From NCBI GenBank assembly GCA_030550585.1, contig JAUQPB010000006.1:1-33173 (forward strand): DNA of 33,173 nt, in the 5' to 3' direction. Made by a program: the position numbers and the translations under genes. Shown here piece after piece: positions 7,393 to 15,057 of the stretch (position 1 is its first letter; every line of letters begins with the position of its first letter). The notes under the pieces were generated by a model, which had not been told where the DNA came from, searched no databases, and saw only the letters and a list, made by a program, of their open reading frames with translations. Origin of the DNA: Thermoproteota archaeon (GTDB taxonomy: Archaea; Thermoproteota; Thermoprotei_A; Sulfolobales; Ignisphaeraceae).

Positions 7393-8215
7393 TCTCTCTC
7401 ACCTCAACAACATTTCTAATAATATCTCCATCGATTCTATAGAGCCAATCATATAGCTTGACATGGAATGAACCTGGGTAGACAGCCTCTTCAGAAGCCT
7501 TGTATGAAACTGCTTTGAATGTGGCCAACCCAGCTATAGCAGCTTTTAGAGGATTTTCCACAGCCAGAAACGCTCCTATTAAAGCCGATACAATACACCC
7601 CAGACCAGTGACTCTATGAATCACATTTTCAAGGCTTTGAGACCCCACTTTGAGTCTCACCTCATAAACATTGGAACCATTGCTAACAAAATCTGTATAG
7701 CCCGTTAAGCCAACAACACAATTGAATTTCTTTGAGGCCTGTAAAACAGCTTCGGATGCAACATTCCTATCATATGAAGCTGCATCAACACCTCTAGTCT
7801 TGCCAAACTCTCCCAGCAGACCCAGGATCTCGCCAAAGTTGCCTTTAACAACACTTATACCACCACTCTCAAGCAATGTCAAGGCCACTCTAGTTCTAAA
7901 CCTGGTTGCGCCAGCCCCTACAGGATCTAGGACAACAGGCTTTTTATATATCTTTGCAAGCTGGACAGCTTTAAGCATAGAGTAGGCGAATTCTTCATCG
8001 ATAGTACCAATGTTTATCACAATAGCGTCTGCTGCAGGCACAAGATCATCTAGATCCTCAACACCATGGGACATTATCGGCGATGCTCCTAGAGCTAGGA
8101 GGGCGTTGGCAGTTGTGTTCATAACAACGAAATTAGTGATGTTGTGAACCAATGGCTTTTTGTTTCTAAGCCTGTCTATTGCATCTCCAACCCAATTCAG
8201 GTTGGCTATGCTCAT
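7379..8215 (-). CDS. thiM: Hydroxyethylthiazole kinase ThiM
   Basis: A 278-residue ribokinase-like enzyme that phosphorylates salvaged hydroxyethylthiazole, giving the thiazole phosphate used by ThiE. The N-terminal VHNITNFVVMN is the classic ThiM substrate loop; GNFGEI and VTGLGCIVSALIG (catalytic-loop Cys) follow. Start ATG at 8215 has GGGG five bases upstream. It leads the thiamine operon, which points to salvage of thiazole. A TATA-like CATTTATAAC lies about 45 bases upstream on the minus strand. I looked for a THI-box riboswitch in the short leader and saw none. Confidence 0.93.
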   Translation of the reverse strand: MSIANLNWVGDAIDRLRNKKPLVHNITNFVVMNTTANALLALGASPIMSHGVEDLDDLVPAADAIVINIGTIDEEFAYSMLKAVQLAKIYKKPVVLDPVGAGATRFRTRVALTLLESGGISVVKGNFGEILGLLGEFGKTRGVDAASYDRNVASEAVLQASKKFNCVVGLTGYTDFVSNGSNVYEVRLKVGSQSLENVIHRVTGLGCIVSALIGAFLAVENPLKAAIAGLATFKAVSYKASEEAVYPGSFHVKLYDWLYRIDGDIIRNVVEVREIETG

Positions 8216-8402
8216 AAAAACCCCATGATTTTTGTATCCAATGCTAAATAAATTTGTTATAAATGGTTGAATAAATAAGCTTTACTATTATAGATGCAAA
8301 GATACGGCTCTATAGCAAATTTTATGGAGATTTGTTGTAGAGGTTTATACTGCGTAAACATTTTTAACCTGCAATGCCATTAAATGGTATTTTGGGATAT
8401 CT
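8216..8402. promoter_or_regulatory. Divergent promoter region, thiM and YHS-copA
   Basis: This 187-base gap separates thiM (minus) from the YHS gene (plus). A TATA-like CATTTATAAC for thiM lies near 8258-8267 on the minus strand. TTTTTAACC near 8360 may serve the YHS gene, with an 11-base palindrome CCATTAAATGG at 8377-8387 just downstream of it. The palindrome could be an operator for the copper genes, but one of this length is expected by chance. Confidence 0.35.
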
Positions 8403-8585
8403 ATGTCTGTGCATATAGATCCTGTATGTGGCATGATAGTCGATCCCGAGAAAGCCAAGTACAAGACTATCTACAGAGGCAAGGTCTACTATTTCTGTAG
8501 CAGACACTGCCTAAATGAGTTTGAGAAGAATCCAGAGTACTACATTACTCACGGACCTAAAGGCATGCCCCATGGCCAATCCTAG
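8403..8585 (+). CDS. YHS-domain protein, probable metal-binding partner of CopA
   Basis: A 60-residue protein made of a single YHS domain. The signature is DPVCGM (residues 6-11), then YYFCSRHC with two Cys three residues apart, and NPEYY at the end. YHS domains bind metals and often sit next to or within heavy-metal P-type ATPases and copper regulators. Here the ATPase starts 20 bases downstream on the same strand, so the two are probably co-transcribed and this protein may deliver or sense copper. The C-terminal HGPKGMPHG adds possible His/Met ligands. Start ATG at 8403 is the only reasonable choice. Confidence 0.85.
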   Translation: MSVHIDPVCGMIVDPEKAKYKTIYRGKVYYFCSRHCLNEFEKNPEYYITHGPKGMPHGQS

Positions 8586-8605
8586 CCTCTTGGGTGTCTA
8601 TAGCC

Positions 8606-11005
8606 ATGGCTGTTGTTAGAGAGAGACTTAGACTAATTGGTGTTGACTGTCCTAGCTGCGTATACTCGATTAACAGGGAGTTGGCGAAGCTCGGATGTGT
8701 AAGCAATTTCAGTGTAGATATATCCTCTGGCGAAGCTCTAATAGAATACGATGATTCTGGATGTAGTCTAGGCGATATATACAAGGCTGTTAGAGACTCT
8801 GGATACGATGTTGTTAAAGAGGTTGCAGTATTTTCTGTAGAGGATCTCGATGCCAATTTGGCTAGGGTTGTTGAGGAGAAGCTGAGTAGAGCTAGAGGGG
8901 TTTTCGAATGCAGAGCCTCTGTCTCTACATCCATGATCAAGGTGATCTACAATCCTCTGACCATAGCTCAGCAAGACGTAGAGAAAATTCTTCTTGGGCT
9001 TGGCATAGAGTTTGAGCATATATCAGAGGAAGCTAGGTCTGGGACTGGGGAAGGTGAACATAGGCTTCTTGTTAGAAGACTCACATCATTTGCCATAGGA
9101 CTCTCAGTTGTGCTTTTCGCTATCCTATCCGTGTTCACCGGTCTCCATATAGACAGCTATGTCTATTTCCTAGCAACAGCTTCTGTGATAATCATTATAC
9201 TGAGCCATGATATTATTTTCAGAGGCTATAAATCGTTGCTAAAGCTTGCGCCAACAATGGATTCTTTTGTGGCTCTCTCCTCGACAATATCATTTCTTTT
9301 TGGAGTTTTGTCTCTATCCAACACTATTTCCCTTGGCAATGAAATACCTGTGTCATCATTCTTCGAGGCTTCTGCAGGTGTTCTGGGTTTTGTTGGTCTG
9401 GGTCTCTATCTTGAAGAGAGGGTTAGGAGAAGGGCTTGGAGAGATGTTGAAGAGCATGTAAAGAGGCTTTACAGCAAAGCAAGGATAGTCTCCAACGAAA
9501 ATGTTGTTGAGGTTAACGCGGATAGGGTCCCTCTTGGAGCTATTGTAGAGATTAGAGCTGGAGAGATTGTGCCTGTAGATGGCGTCGTTGTCGAGGGGGA
9601 GGGATATGTCGATGAATCTAGTTTTACCGGAGAGCCAATGCCTATACACAAAAAGGCTTCGACAAGAGACCCCGTCTTAGCTGGAAGCAAGCTTGTATCT
9701 GGCTATCTAAGGGTTAGAGCAACGAGAGTGGGTAATGAGACAATTCTCTACAGAATAGTTGAGACTATTAGAGAAGCCCAATTCTACAAGCCTAGAATAG
9801 TTAGGCTTGCAGATAAGATAGTCGGATACTTTACCTGGGTTGTCATAGGCCTTGGCATCGCCACAGCGTTGTACTGGTCTATATACGTGGGAGATGTGTC
9901 AAAGGCCATACTCTTCGTTGCAGCAGTTTTTGCAACTGCATGCCCCTGTGGAATAGGAATCGCAATCCCAATGGCTGTTTCAATAGCTGTTCTAGCCACT
10001 GCAAGAAAAGGAATTGTAATTAGACGTGGAGATGTGTTTGACAGAGTTCTTGAAACCTCTGTTGTGCTATTCGACAAAACAGGGACTCTGACCATTGGCT
10101 CGCCAGCTGTGAAAGAAATTGTGTTTCTAGATGGAAATCCTGGTGCAGATGCTATACTCTCTTATGTGTGTAGCATAGAGTCTAGAAGCGAACATCCAAT
10201 AGCCAAAGCCATAGCGAATTACTGCAACGAGAAAGGCGTTGAGCTAAGACAAGTTGAAGAATTTGAGCATTTCCCAGGGCTTGGGGTTGTGGGCAGGGTC
10301 AATGGCATTACTGTGGCTATGGGAAATGCTGAGCTTATGGATAGAATGGGCATTGAGTTGTCGAATAACATTGAAAAGCTTTTAAAAGAAATTGGTGAAA
10401 GAGGTGGAACACCAGTTATAGTGGCAGTAGAGGGGAGACCTGTTGCAGTTATAGAGATTTCCGATAGCCTCAGACCGGAAGCCGCCAAAGTGGTCAGTTA
10501 TTTGAAGAGTCTGGGTCTGAGAATCGGTATTGCCAGTGGCGATGTTCAAGAAGCTGTTAAACATTATGCAGAGATGCTCAAGATAGACTTTTACTACTAC
10601 AAGCTCAAACCCCTTGATAAAGTAGATGTTGTTAAGAAGCTTCAGTTGAATGGAGAAAAAGTTCTCTATGTAGGCGATGGAATAAATGATGCAGCTGCAA
10701 TTTCAGCCGCAAATATCGGTGTAGCTATGGGTAGTGGAGCCGACATCTCTAAGGAGGCTGGAGATGTGATTATAACAAGCAACAGGCTAACAGATATAGT
10801 CTTCCTGATAGAGTTTAGCAAAAAGGTTAGAAGAAAATTCCTTGAAAACATCTTCTGGGCACTTATATACAACACGATATTGCTTCCAATAGCAGCTGGA
10901 GCGCTCTATAGCTACGGCATCTTCATAAAGCCAGAGCTAGGAGCTGTAGCAATGGTTTTAAGTGATGCCAGCGTAGTGCTAAACTCACTAAGACTCTTAA
11001 AGTAG
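8606..11005 (+). CDS. copA: Copper-transporting P1B-type ATPase
   Basis: A 799-residue heavy-metal P-type ATPase. An N-terminal HMA domain carries CPSC (Cys15, Cys18); a second ferredoxin-like repeat to about residue 145 lacks the CxxC. Membrane helices follow, with TGEP in the actuator domain, the intramembrane CPC at 446-448, the phosphorylated Asp490 in DKTGTLT, SEHP in the nucleotide domain, and GDGINDAAAI. CPC together with YN and the late MVLSDAS helix fits the Cu+ exporting subgroup (P1B-1). ATG at 8606 has GGTG nine bases upstream; a GTG at 8594 is an alternative. It is likely co-expressed with the YHS gene and exports Cu+ from the cytoplasm. Confidence 0.92.
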   Translation: MAVVRERLRLIGVDCPSCVYSINRELAKLGCVSNFSVDISSGEALIEYDDSGCSLGDIYKAVRDSGYDVVKEVAVFSVEDLDANLARVVEEKLSRARGVFECRASVSTSMIKVIYNPLTIAQQDVEKILLGLGIEFEHISEEARSGTGEGEHRLLVRRLTSFAIGLSVVLFAILSVFTGLHIDSYVYFLATASVIIIILSHDIIFRGYKSLLKLAPTMDSFVALSSTISFLFGVLSLSNTISLGNEIPVSSFFEASAGVLGFVGLGLYLEERVRRRAWRDVEEHVKRLYSKARIVSNENVVEVNADRVPLGAIVEIRAGEIVPVDGVVVEGEGYVDESSFTGEPMPIHKKASTRDPVLAGSKLVSGYLRVRATRVGNETILYRIVETIREAQFYKPRIVRLADKIVGYFTWVVIGLGIATALYWSIYVGDVSKAILFVAAVFATACPCGIGIAIPMAVSIAVLATARKGIVIRRGDVFDRVLETSVVLFDKTGTLTIGSPAVKEIVFLDGNPGADAILSYVCSIESRSEHPIAKAIANYCNEKGVELRQVEEFEHFPGLGVVGRVNGITVAMGNAELMDRMGIELSNNIEKLLKEIGERGGTPVIVAVEGRPVAVIEISDSLRPEAAKVVSYLKSLGLRIGIASGDVQEAVKHYAEMLKIDFYYYKLKPLDKVDVVKKLQLNGEKVLYVGDGINDAAAISAANIGVAMGSGADISKEAGDVIITSNRLTDIVFLIEFSKKVRRKFLENIFWALIYNTILLPIAAGALYSYGIFIKPELGAVAMVLSDASVVLNSLRLLK

Positions 11006-11136
11006 AGCTTAATCATAGTCTCTCAATCATTATCTCATAAAATTGTCAGGGTGTTCGCAAGAGATGTCGAAGATTGGAGGTCAGGAATGGTGGACAAAAC
11101 AACTATCTTGTTAGAGAGAAATAGCATACGGAGTGC

Positions 11137-11407
11137 ATGAAAATGATCACAAAGAGGAGGGTTAGGCTAGTAGTGGCGATAGATAGGAGCAAATGTGTGT
11201 GAAGGCGTGTTTAACAGGGGTCCTCGCTCTAGTAAATGGGAAGGCTAATGTGATGGATTTGGCTCTTGTGTAGCAGCTTGTCGATACAATGCGATCGCGC
11301 TTGTCATGAGAGAAGCAGAAGAGTTTGACCAGAGCATTTTATCATCAGTTTCTCTAGCTGATTGGCTAAAAAAGTTTAGGGTAACAGCAAAAAGCGTGAC
11401 AGCGCTA
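11137..11407 (+). pseudogene. Decayed [4Fe-4S] ferredoxin-like gene
   Basis: Three frames must be joined to read one ferredoxin-like protein. From the ATG at 11137 the translation runs to AIDRSKCV and meets a stop at 11200-11202. It resumes in another frame as CVKACLTGVLALVNGKANVM, and resumes again near 11260 as GSCVAACRYNAIALV, a typical second-cluster motif in which the usual Pro is Arg. At least two indels are needed. The third frame stays open past 11407, but from 11476 it is only the antisense of the flavodiiron gene. This explains most of the 470-base gap between copA and that gene; bases 11006-11136 show nothing recognisable. Confidence 0.6.
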
Positions 11408-11475
11408 TGTATCTGTTATCTATTCACTAACGCCATATATGTTTTCAGATCAATGGGAGTGCTTTGCTTAGTGCT

Positions 11476-12660
11476 TTATTCTGGCTCTGCTTTCAACCTT
11501 TTTGAAAGTTCTTTTGCTAAACCTCTTAAATTCTCTATATCTTCCTTGGAAGGCGTCACATTAATTTTTACCATTCCTATAAGCTCTGCCTTAAGATCTC
11601 TCGCTATTTCTTGTAATTGTCTTTCTGCTTGTGTACCCCAAGCATATAGAACTATTAGTGCTAGGTACTTTGCAGGGGGTTTCAGTATTTTAGCTAGATA
11701 AGCCGCTAGTGCTGCTAGTGGATGTGCATTTAGCACAACTGTTGGTGTTGCTAATACAATTGCACGAGAGTCTACAAGATCTTTCGCTACATCGCCTAAA
11801 TCTGCTACCGCTAAATTATGTAGAACAACATCTATTCCTTCGGCTCTAAGATCATCAGCAAATGTTTTGACGATGTTTTCAGTGTAGCCCCACATTGATA
11901 CATATAGTACAACAGCTTTCCTCTTTGTTCTTCCCTCTACCCAGCTATAATAACTCTCAATGATTTTCCTCGGATTTCTGTATATGGGTCCATGAGAAGG
12001 GGCAATAACTCTTATATCAAGACCAGCTATTTTCTTCAATGCATTCAAAGCATTAACTCTAAAGGGCATCATTATTTCTCCAAAGTACCTTTGTGCGTGG
12101 TATATCAAATCCTCTACCTCATCATCCCACAGACCCTGGGCTATGTGAGCCCCAAAGAAATCACATGTGAATAGTATCTTATTCTCTTCTAAGTACGTAA
12201 ACATTGTTTCTGGCCAGTGAAGCATGGGAGCCTCTATGAACTTTAGGGTCTTACCTCCCAGATCTATTGTATCGCCGTCCCTAACAACATATACTCTATC
12301 ATTTGGAACACCATAGAAGATCTTGGCCATCTTAGCTCCCACAGCCGTTGTCACAAGCTTTGCCTTGGGAGAGATTCTGAGTATATGTGGAATAGCCCCA
12401 GCATGATCTGGCTCAGCATGATTCATAACAACGTAATCTATATCTGATGGTTTAACAACAGAAGAAATTCTTTCCTCCAACTCACTCTCAAATCCAGGAT
12501 TGACGGTGTCTATCAACACAATCTTTTCCTTACCAACAACAAGATATGAGTTATATGATGTACCCTTAGGCAGAGGTATGATGGAATCGAAGATTCTTCT
12601 ACTAATGTCTCTTGCCCCAACCCACCAAACGCCATCATCTATCAGAACGGCTCTAGCCAT
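11476..12660 (-). CDS. Flavodiiron protein (FprA-like O2/NO reductase)
   Basis: A 394-residue A-type flavodiiron protein. The N-terminal metallo-beta-lactamase domain has the diiron ligands HAEPDH (His-x-Glu-x-Asp-His), a later His in LHWPE, Asp in CDFFGAH and His in SHGPIY. The C-terminal flavodoxin domain begins VVLYVSMWGYTENI, the FMN phosphate loop. Such enzymes reduce O2 to water or NO to N2O in anaerobes, usually fed by rubredoxin or coenzyme F420. The ATG at 12660 is preferred, with GGGTG six to seven bases upstream; a GTG at 12669 lies in frame. It diverges from a hemerythrin gene, consistent with an oxygen-response pair. Confidence 0.9.
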   Translation of the reverse strand: MARAVLIDDGVWWVGARDISRRIFDSIIPLPKGTSYNSYLVVGKEKIVLIDTVNPGFESELEERISSVVKPSDIDYVVMNHAEPDHAGAIPHILRISPKAKLVTTAVGAKMAKIFYGVPNDRVYVVRDGDTIDLGGKTLKFIEAPMLHWPETMFTYLEENKILFTCDFFGAHIAQGLWDDEVEDLIYHAQRYFGEIMMPFRVNALNALKKIAGLDIRVIAPSHGPIYRNPRKIIESYYSWVEGRTKRKAVVLYVSMWGYTENIVKTFADDLRAEGIDVVLHNLAVADLGDVAKDLVDSRAIVLATPTVVLNAHPLAALAAYLAKILKPPAKYLALIVLYAWGTQAERQLQEIARDLKAELIGMVKINVTPSKEDIENLRGLAKELSKRLKAEPE

Positions 12661-12802
12661 CTGGTACACCCTTTACATAGTTTCGTGTTATTCTTTACCA
12701 CCTTTTAAATCTGAATGTTGTAACACTGTTTTGTTTTGTTGTTCCAGATTGTTATGAAGGCAAAACATAAAAGTGTTTTTGTAGAGATAGACAATATGGG
12801 AG
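12661..12802. promoter_or_regulatory. Divergent promoter region, flavodiiron and hemerythrin genes
   Basis: For the flavodiiron gene, a TATA-like GATTTAAAAGG lies near 12703-12713 on the minus strand. For hemerythrin, CATAAAAGTG lies near 12766. TAACACTGTT at 12721-12730 matches the palindromic core found at both starts of the sulfur island, placed just upstream of the flavodiiron TATA box. That would link the two loci to one regulator if confirmed. Confidence 0.35.
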
Positions 12803-13363
12803 ATGAATTTGAGGTCTATAGAGCTCCTCATGAATGACCATAGAGTTATAGAGAAGGCCTTGCAGTTGCTTGAAAATTCGGTAATTAAATTACAGCAAGG
12901 GAAAAATGTTGATAGAAAAGTCTTTGAAACCTTAATCACATTCTTCAAACTATTTGCTGATAGGTGTCACCATGGAAAAGAGGAGAGCGCCTTCTTCCCG
13001 ACATTAGAAAGATTGGGAATTCCAAAAGAGGGCGGCCCTATAGGCGTTATGCTATATGAGCATGATATGGGCAGAAGGTATATAAAAAATCTTGAGGATA
13101 GCATAGAAAAATTCTATTCAGGCGATGCTAGTGCTCTACAAGATATTGTAGAAAATGCCTATGGCTACATCAACCTTCTGAGAAATCACATTTTCAAAGA
13201 AGATAACATTCTATTCCAACTAGCAACACAGGTACTAGATTATGACACAGATAGAGAGTTAGTTGAAGAATTTGAGAGAATAGAAGAGGAAAGAATAGGC
13301 CATGGAAAACATGAAGAACTAATTAGAAGCATAAACGATTTAGAATCTATTCTAATACGGTAA
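12803..13363 (+). CDS. Hemerythrin HHE-domain protein
   Basis: A 186-residue hemerythrin-like four-helix protein, which binds O2, NO or iron at a non-heme diiron site. The expected ligands are in order: NDHRVIEK (His14), CHHGKEES (His plus Glu, second helix), YEHDMGR (His, third helix) and NHIFKEDNIL (His-x4-Asp, fourth helix). Length fits the DUF438/HHE single-domain class. Start ATG at 12803 is used; a downstream ATG at 12830 begins just before the first ligand. Divergent from the flavodiiron gene and close to rubrerythrin, it probably serves in O2 or NO sensing or scavenging. Confidence 0.9.
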   Translation: MNLRSIELLMNDHRVIEKALQLLENSVIKLQQGKNVDRKVFETLITFFKLFADRCHHGKEESAFFPTLERLGIPKEGGPIGVMLYEHDMGRRYIKNLEDSIEKFYSGDASALQDIVENAYGYINLLRNHIFKEDNILFQLATQVLDYDTDRELVEEFERIEEERIGHGKHEELIRSINDLESILIR

Positions 13364-13575
13364 AGTGTTGAAAAAGACTCGATTTTTTGTAGCTGGGCGG
13401 GTTAAATGAAATAGCCATGTTTTGTAAAGAAGGTAGCGTTGTGTAAGGTAACAGCATTTTAGCATTCCTCTCTACTTTATTGTTACAATATTTATAATTT
13501 AAGTAGACCTAGCCTTGACAACACATTTTCGAGACGTATTAGGATTGACATCTCTTTCTGCCCAACTTTGTATAG

Positions 13576-14313
13576 CTAGAGACCGCAACAACTAAAATCG
13601 ACATGGAGATCCAGATCTCCAAAAACAATGTTTTTTAAATATGGGTCTAGATAGATGTTGATTGACTTGAATTTAACCCCATTTTCTAATGCATTTTCAA
13701 TGCTTTTGCAGATATCTTTATCTATGTGACAGTTGAGTCTAAACCCCTTTGCGTTTGGTATGCCAGCAACGAAAACCACATATGCATCTCTGTCTCCACC
13801 TGAAACAAATTTTGCTAGTGCTTCGATGTGTTTTCTTCCTCTAGGTGTTGGTGCATCGGGGTACCCAGTGAAGTTGTCGGGAAACCTCATAACAGCGCTC
13901 TTGAGCTCAACTAGAGTGGTTTTGTTTCTGCATTCCAATTCATAGTCTATTCTAGAGCTGTGTAGAGGATAGCCTCTTCTAATCAATGCACAGTTTCTTA
14001 GCCATGGGATAGCATCTCTGGCCACAAGTTCTTCAAAGGATTTCTCATGGAGCCTGGTGTCAACTAGAGCTGCATACCCATTGTCTTCTACGCCAACAAG
14101 TCTGTATCTAGCTCTACCCCTCTCTAAAGGTATGCAAAAACCTTTTCTGCCTCTAGCCAAGTAGCCTTCAAGCCTACCTGTATTGTTTAGATAAGCTACT
14201 GCCTCAGCACCGCCAATATCTACAACCACAGTAAATCTAGATATCCTCTCAACAATGCAACACTCCAACAAATCTCTAAGCGTTATAAGGTTCTGGGAAA
14301 TGGTCTTCACCAC
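13576..14313 (-). CDS. sfsA: SfsA-family protein
   Basis: A 245-residue SfsA-family protein. E. coli SfsA was described as a sugar-fermentation stimulator and DNA-binding protein; the fold contains a nuclease-like core. Family motifs seen are LNNTGRLEG (N-terminal OB-like part), SSRIDYEL, VELKSAV (the catalytic-like E-x-K of the nuclease core), and YPDAPTPRGRKHIEAL. The C-terminal half ends in a D-rich tail with a CC pair. Start GTG at 14313 fits a leaderless transcript: a TATA-like box lies about 25 bases upstream. The 210-base gap downstream (13364-13575) shows no gene. The role in archaea is unknown. Confidence 0.87.
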   Translation of the reverse strand: MVKTISQNLITLRDLLECCIVERISRFTVVVDIGGAEAVAYLNNTGRLEGYLARGRKGFCIPLERGRARYRLVGVEDNGYAALVDTRLHEKSFEELVARDAIPWLRNCALIRRGYPLHSSRIDYELECRNKTTLVELKSAVMRFPDNFTGYPDAPTPRGRKHIEALAKFVSGGDRDAYVVFVAGIPNAKGFRLNCHIDKDICKSIENALENGVKFKSINIYLDPYLKNIVFGDLDLHVDFSCCGL

Positions 14314-14333
14314 ATACTAGCTGAAACTGGTGT

Positions 14334-14343
14334 CAGATTAAAT
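14334..14343 (-). promoter_or_regulatory. Candidate TATA box for sfsA
   Basis: Minus-strand CATATTTAAT, centred about 25 bases upstream of the GTG at 14313, which is the spacing expected for a leaderless archaeal transcript and supports that start. Confidence 0.5.
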
Positions 14344-14387
14344 ATGCAAGAATTGACAGACTTCTATTTACTAGTTTTATTAGGTTT

Positions 14388-14394
14388 AAAAAAA
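14388..14394 (-). terminator. Candidate T-run terminator after rubrerythrin
   Basis: Seven T in a row on the minus strand, 13 bases after the rubrerythrin stop at 14408. A T-rich tract directly after the stop is typical of archaeal intrinsic termination. Confidence 0.4.
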
Positions 14395-14407
14395 GATTTT
14401 ATTTTGT

Positions 14408-14966
14408 TTAGAATCCAACATATCTATTTTTCGGTGCTCCGCAAACAGGGCATTTCTCTGGCGGTTCTGCACCAATTATTGTATGGCCGCATACTGGGCA
14501 TATCCAAATCTTTTCCTCGGGTTTTAGTGGAAGGTCTTGCCCTTTATCCACATATTCCTTGGCCTGTTTATAAAGTGATGCATGTATTTGTTCTGCCTGG
14601 TACGCATAGGAAAAGCTTTTCTCAGCCTCTGCCTCTCCTTGGTATCTTGCAATCTCTAGAAACACTGGATACATTTCCTTGACCTCATACTCTTCTCCGG
14701 CTATGGCAAGCTCAAGATTCTTACTCGTGTTGCCGGGTCCTATGGGGGTTCCTGAATAGACTTTTGCATCTTCTTTATAGTCTCTCAACACTCTATAGTG
14801 GTTAGATGCATGGACTTGCTCAGCATATGCTATAGCTTTGAAGAGTCTCGAAACATTTTTGAAACCTTCTCTCTGCGATATCAGCAAATATGAGATATCT
14901 CATATGGGCCATGGACTCCCCTGCAAAAGCCGATAGAAGCGCATCTTTTGTCATTGATCTAACCAT
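14408..14966 (-). pseudogene. Rubrerythrin gene with a frameshift near its N terminus
   Basis: Rubrerythrin reduces hydrogen peroxide with a diiron site in a ferritin-like domain and a C-terminal rubredoxin domain. Translation from the ATG at 14966 (GGGTGA upstream) gives LLSAFAGESMAHMRYLIFADIAE, the true N terminus with its first Glu ligand. The frame then breaks, and the rest, EGFKNVSRLFKAIAYAEQVHA onward, is in another frame through to ICPVCGH...CPVCGAPKNRYVGF, an intact rubredoxin domain. The break lies at 14866-14876 in a GAGAGA repeat; one unit fewer than expected explains it. Either the gene is broken, the frame is shifted in translation, or the sequence has an indel error. Without the N-terminal part the first Glu ligand is lost. 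Confidence 0.8.
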
Positions 14967-15057
14967 TTTTTCACCCAGTAGACCATTCAAGAAGATCTCA
15001 TATAAAGTTTTCTATTATGAAAGTTTTCTATACTTGTATTTTGCTTTACAACATCCG

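Noticed and set aside
8216-8260. TPP riboswitch in front of thiM
   Set aside because: The leader is short and lacks the conserved THI-box sequences.
8377-8387. CCATTAAATGG palindrome before the YHS gene as a copper operator
   Set aside because: Five-base arms around one centre base are expected about 30 times by chance in a window this size; no second copy supports it.
11408-11701. Long plus-strand frame continuing past the ferredoxin remnant
   Set aside because: From 11476 onward it is antisense to the well-supported flavodiiron gene, and nothing in it is recognisable beyond the ferredoxin motif.
13364-13575. Possible small gene or promoter in the hemerythrin-sfsA gap
   Set aside because: An AT-rich TTTATAATTT and a 19-codon minus-strand frame exist, but there is no ribosome binding site or recognisable product.
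14888-14905. 18-base perfect palindrome ATATGAGATATCTCATAT, operator-like, just before the longest open frame of rubrerythrin
   Set aside because: Restoring the frame shows it is coding sequence for HMRYLIF within the rubrerythrin N terminus, so an operator role is not needed to explain it.
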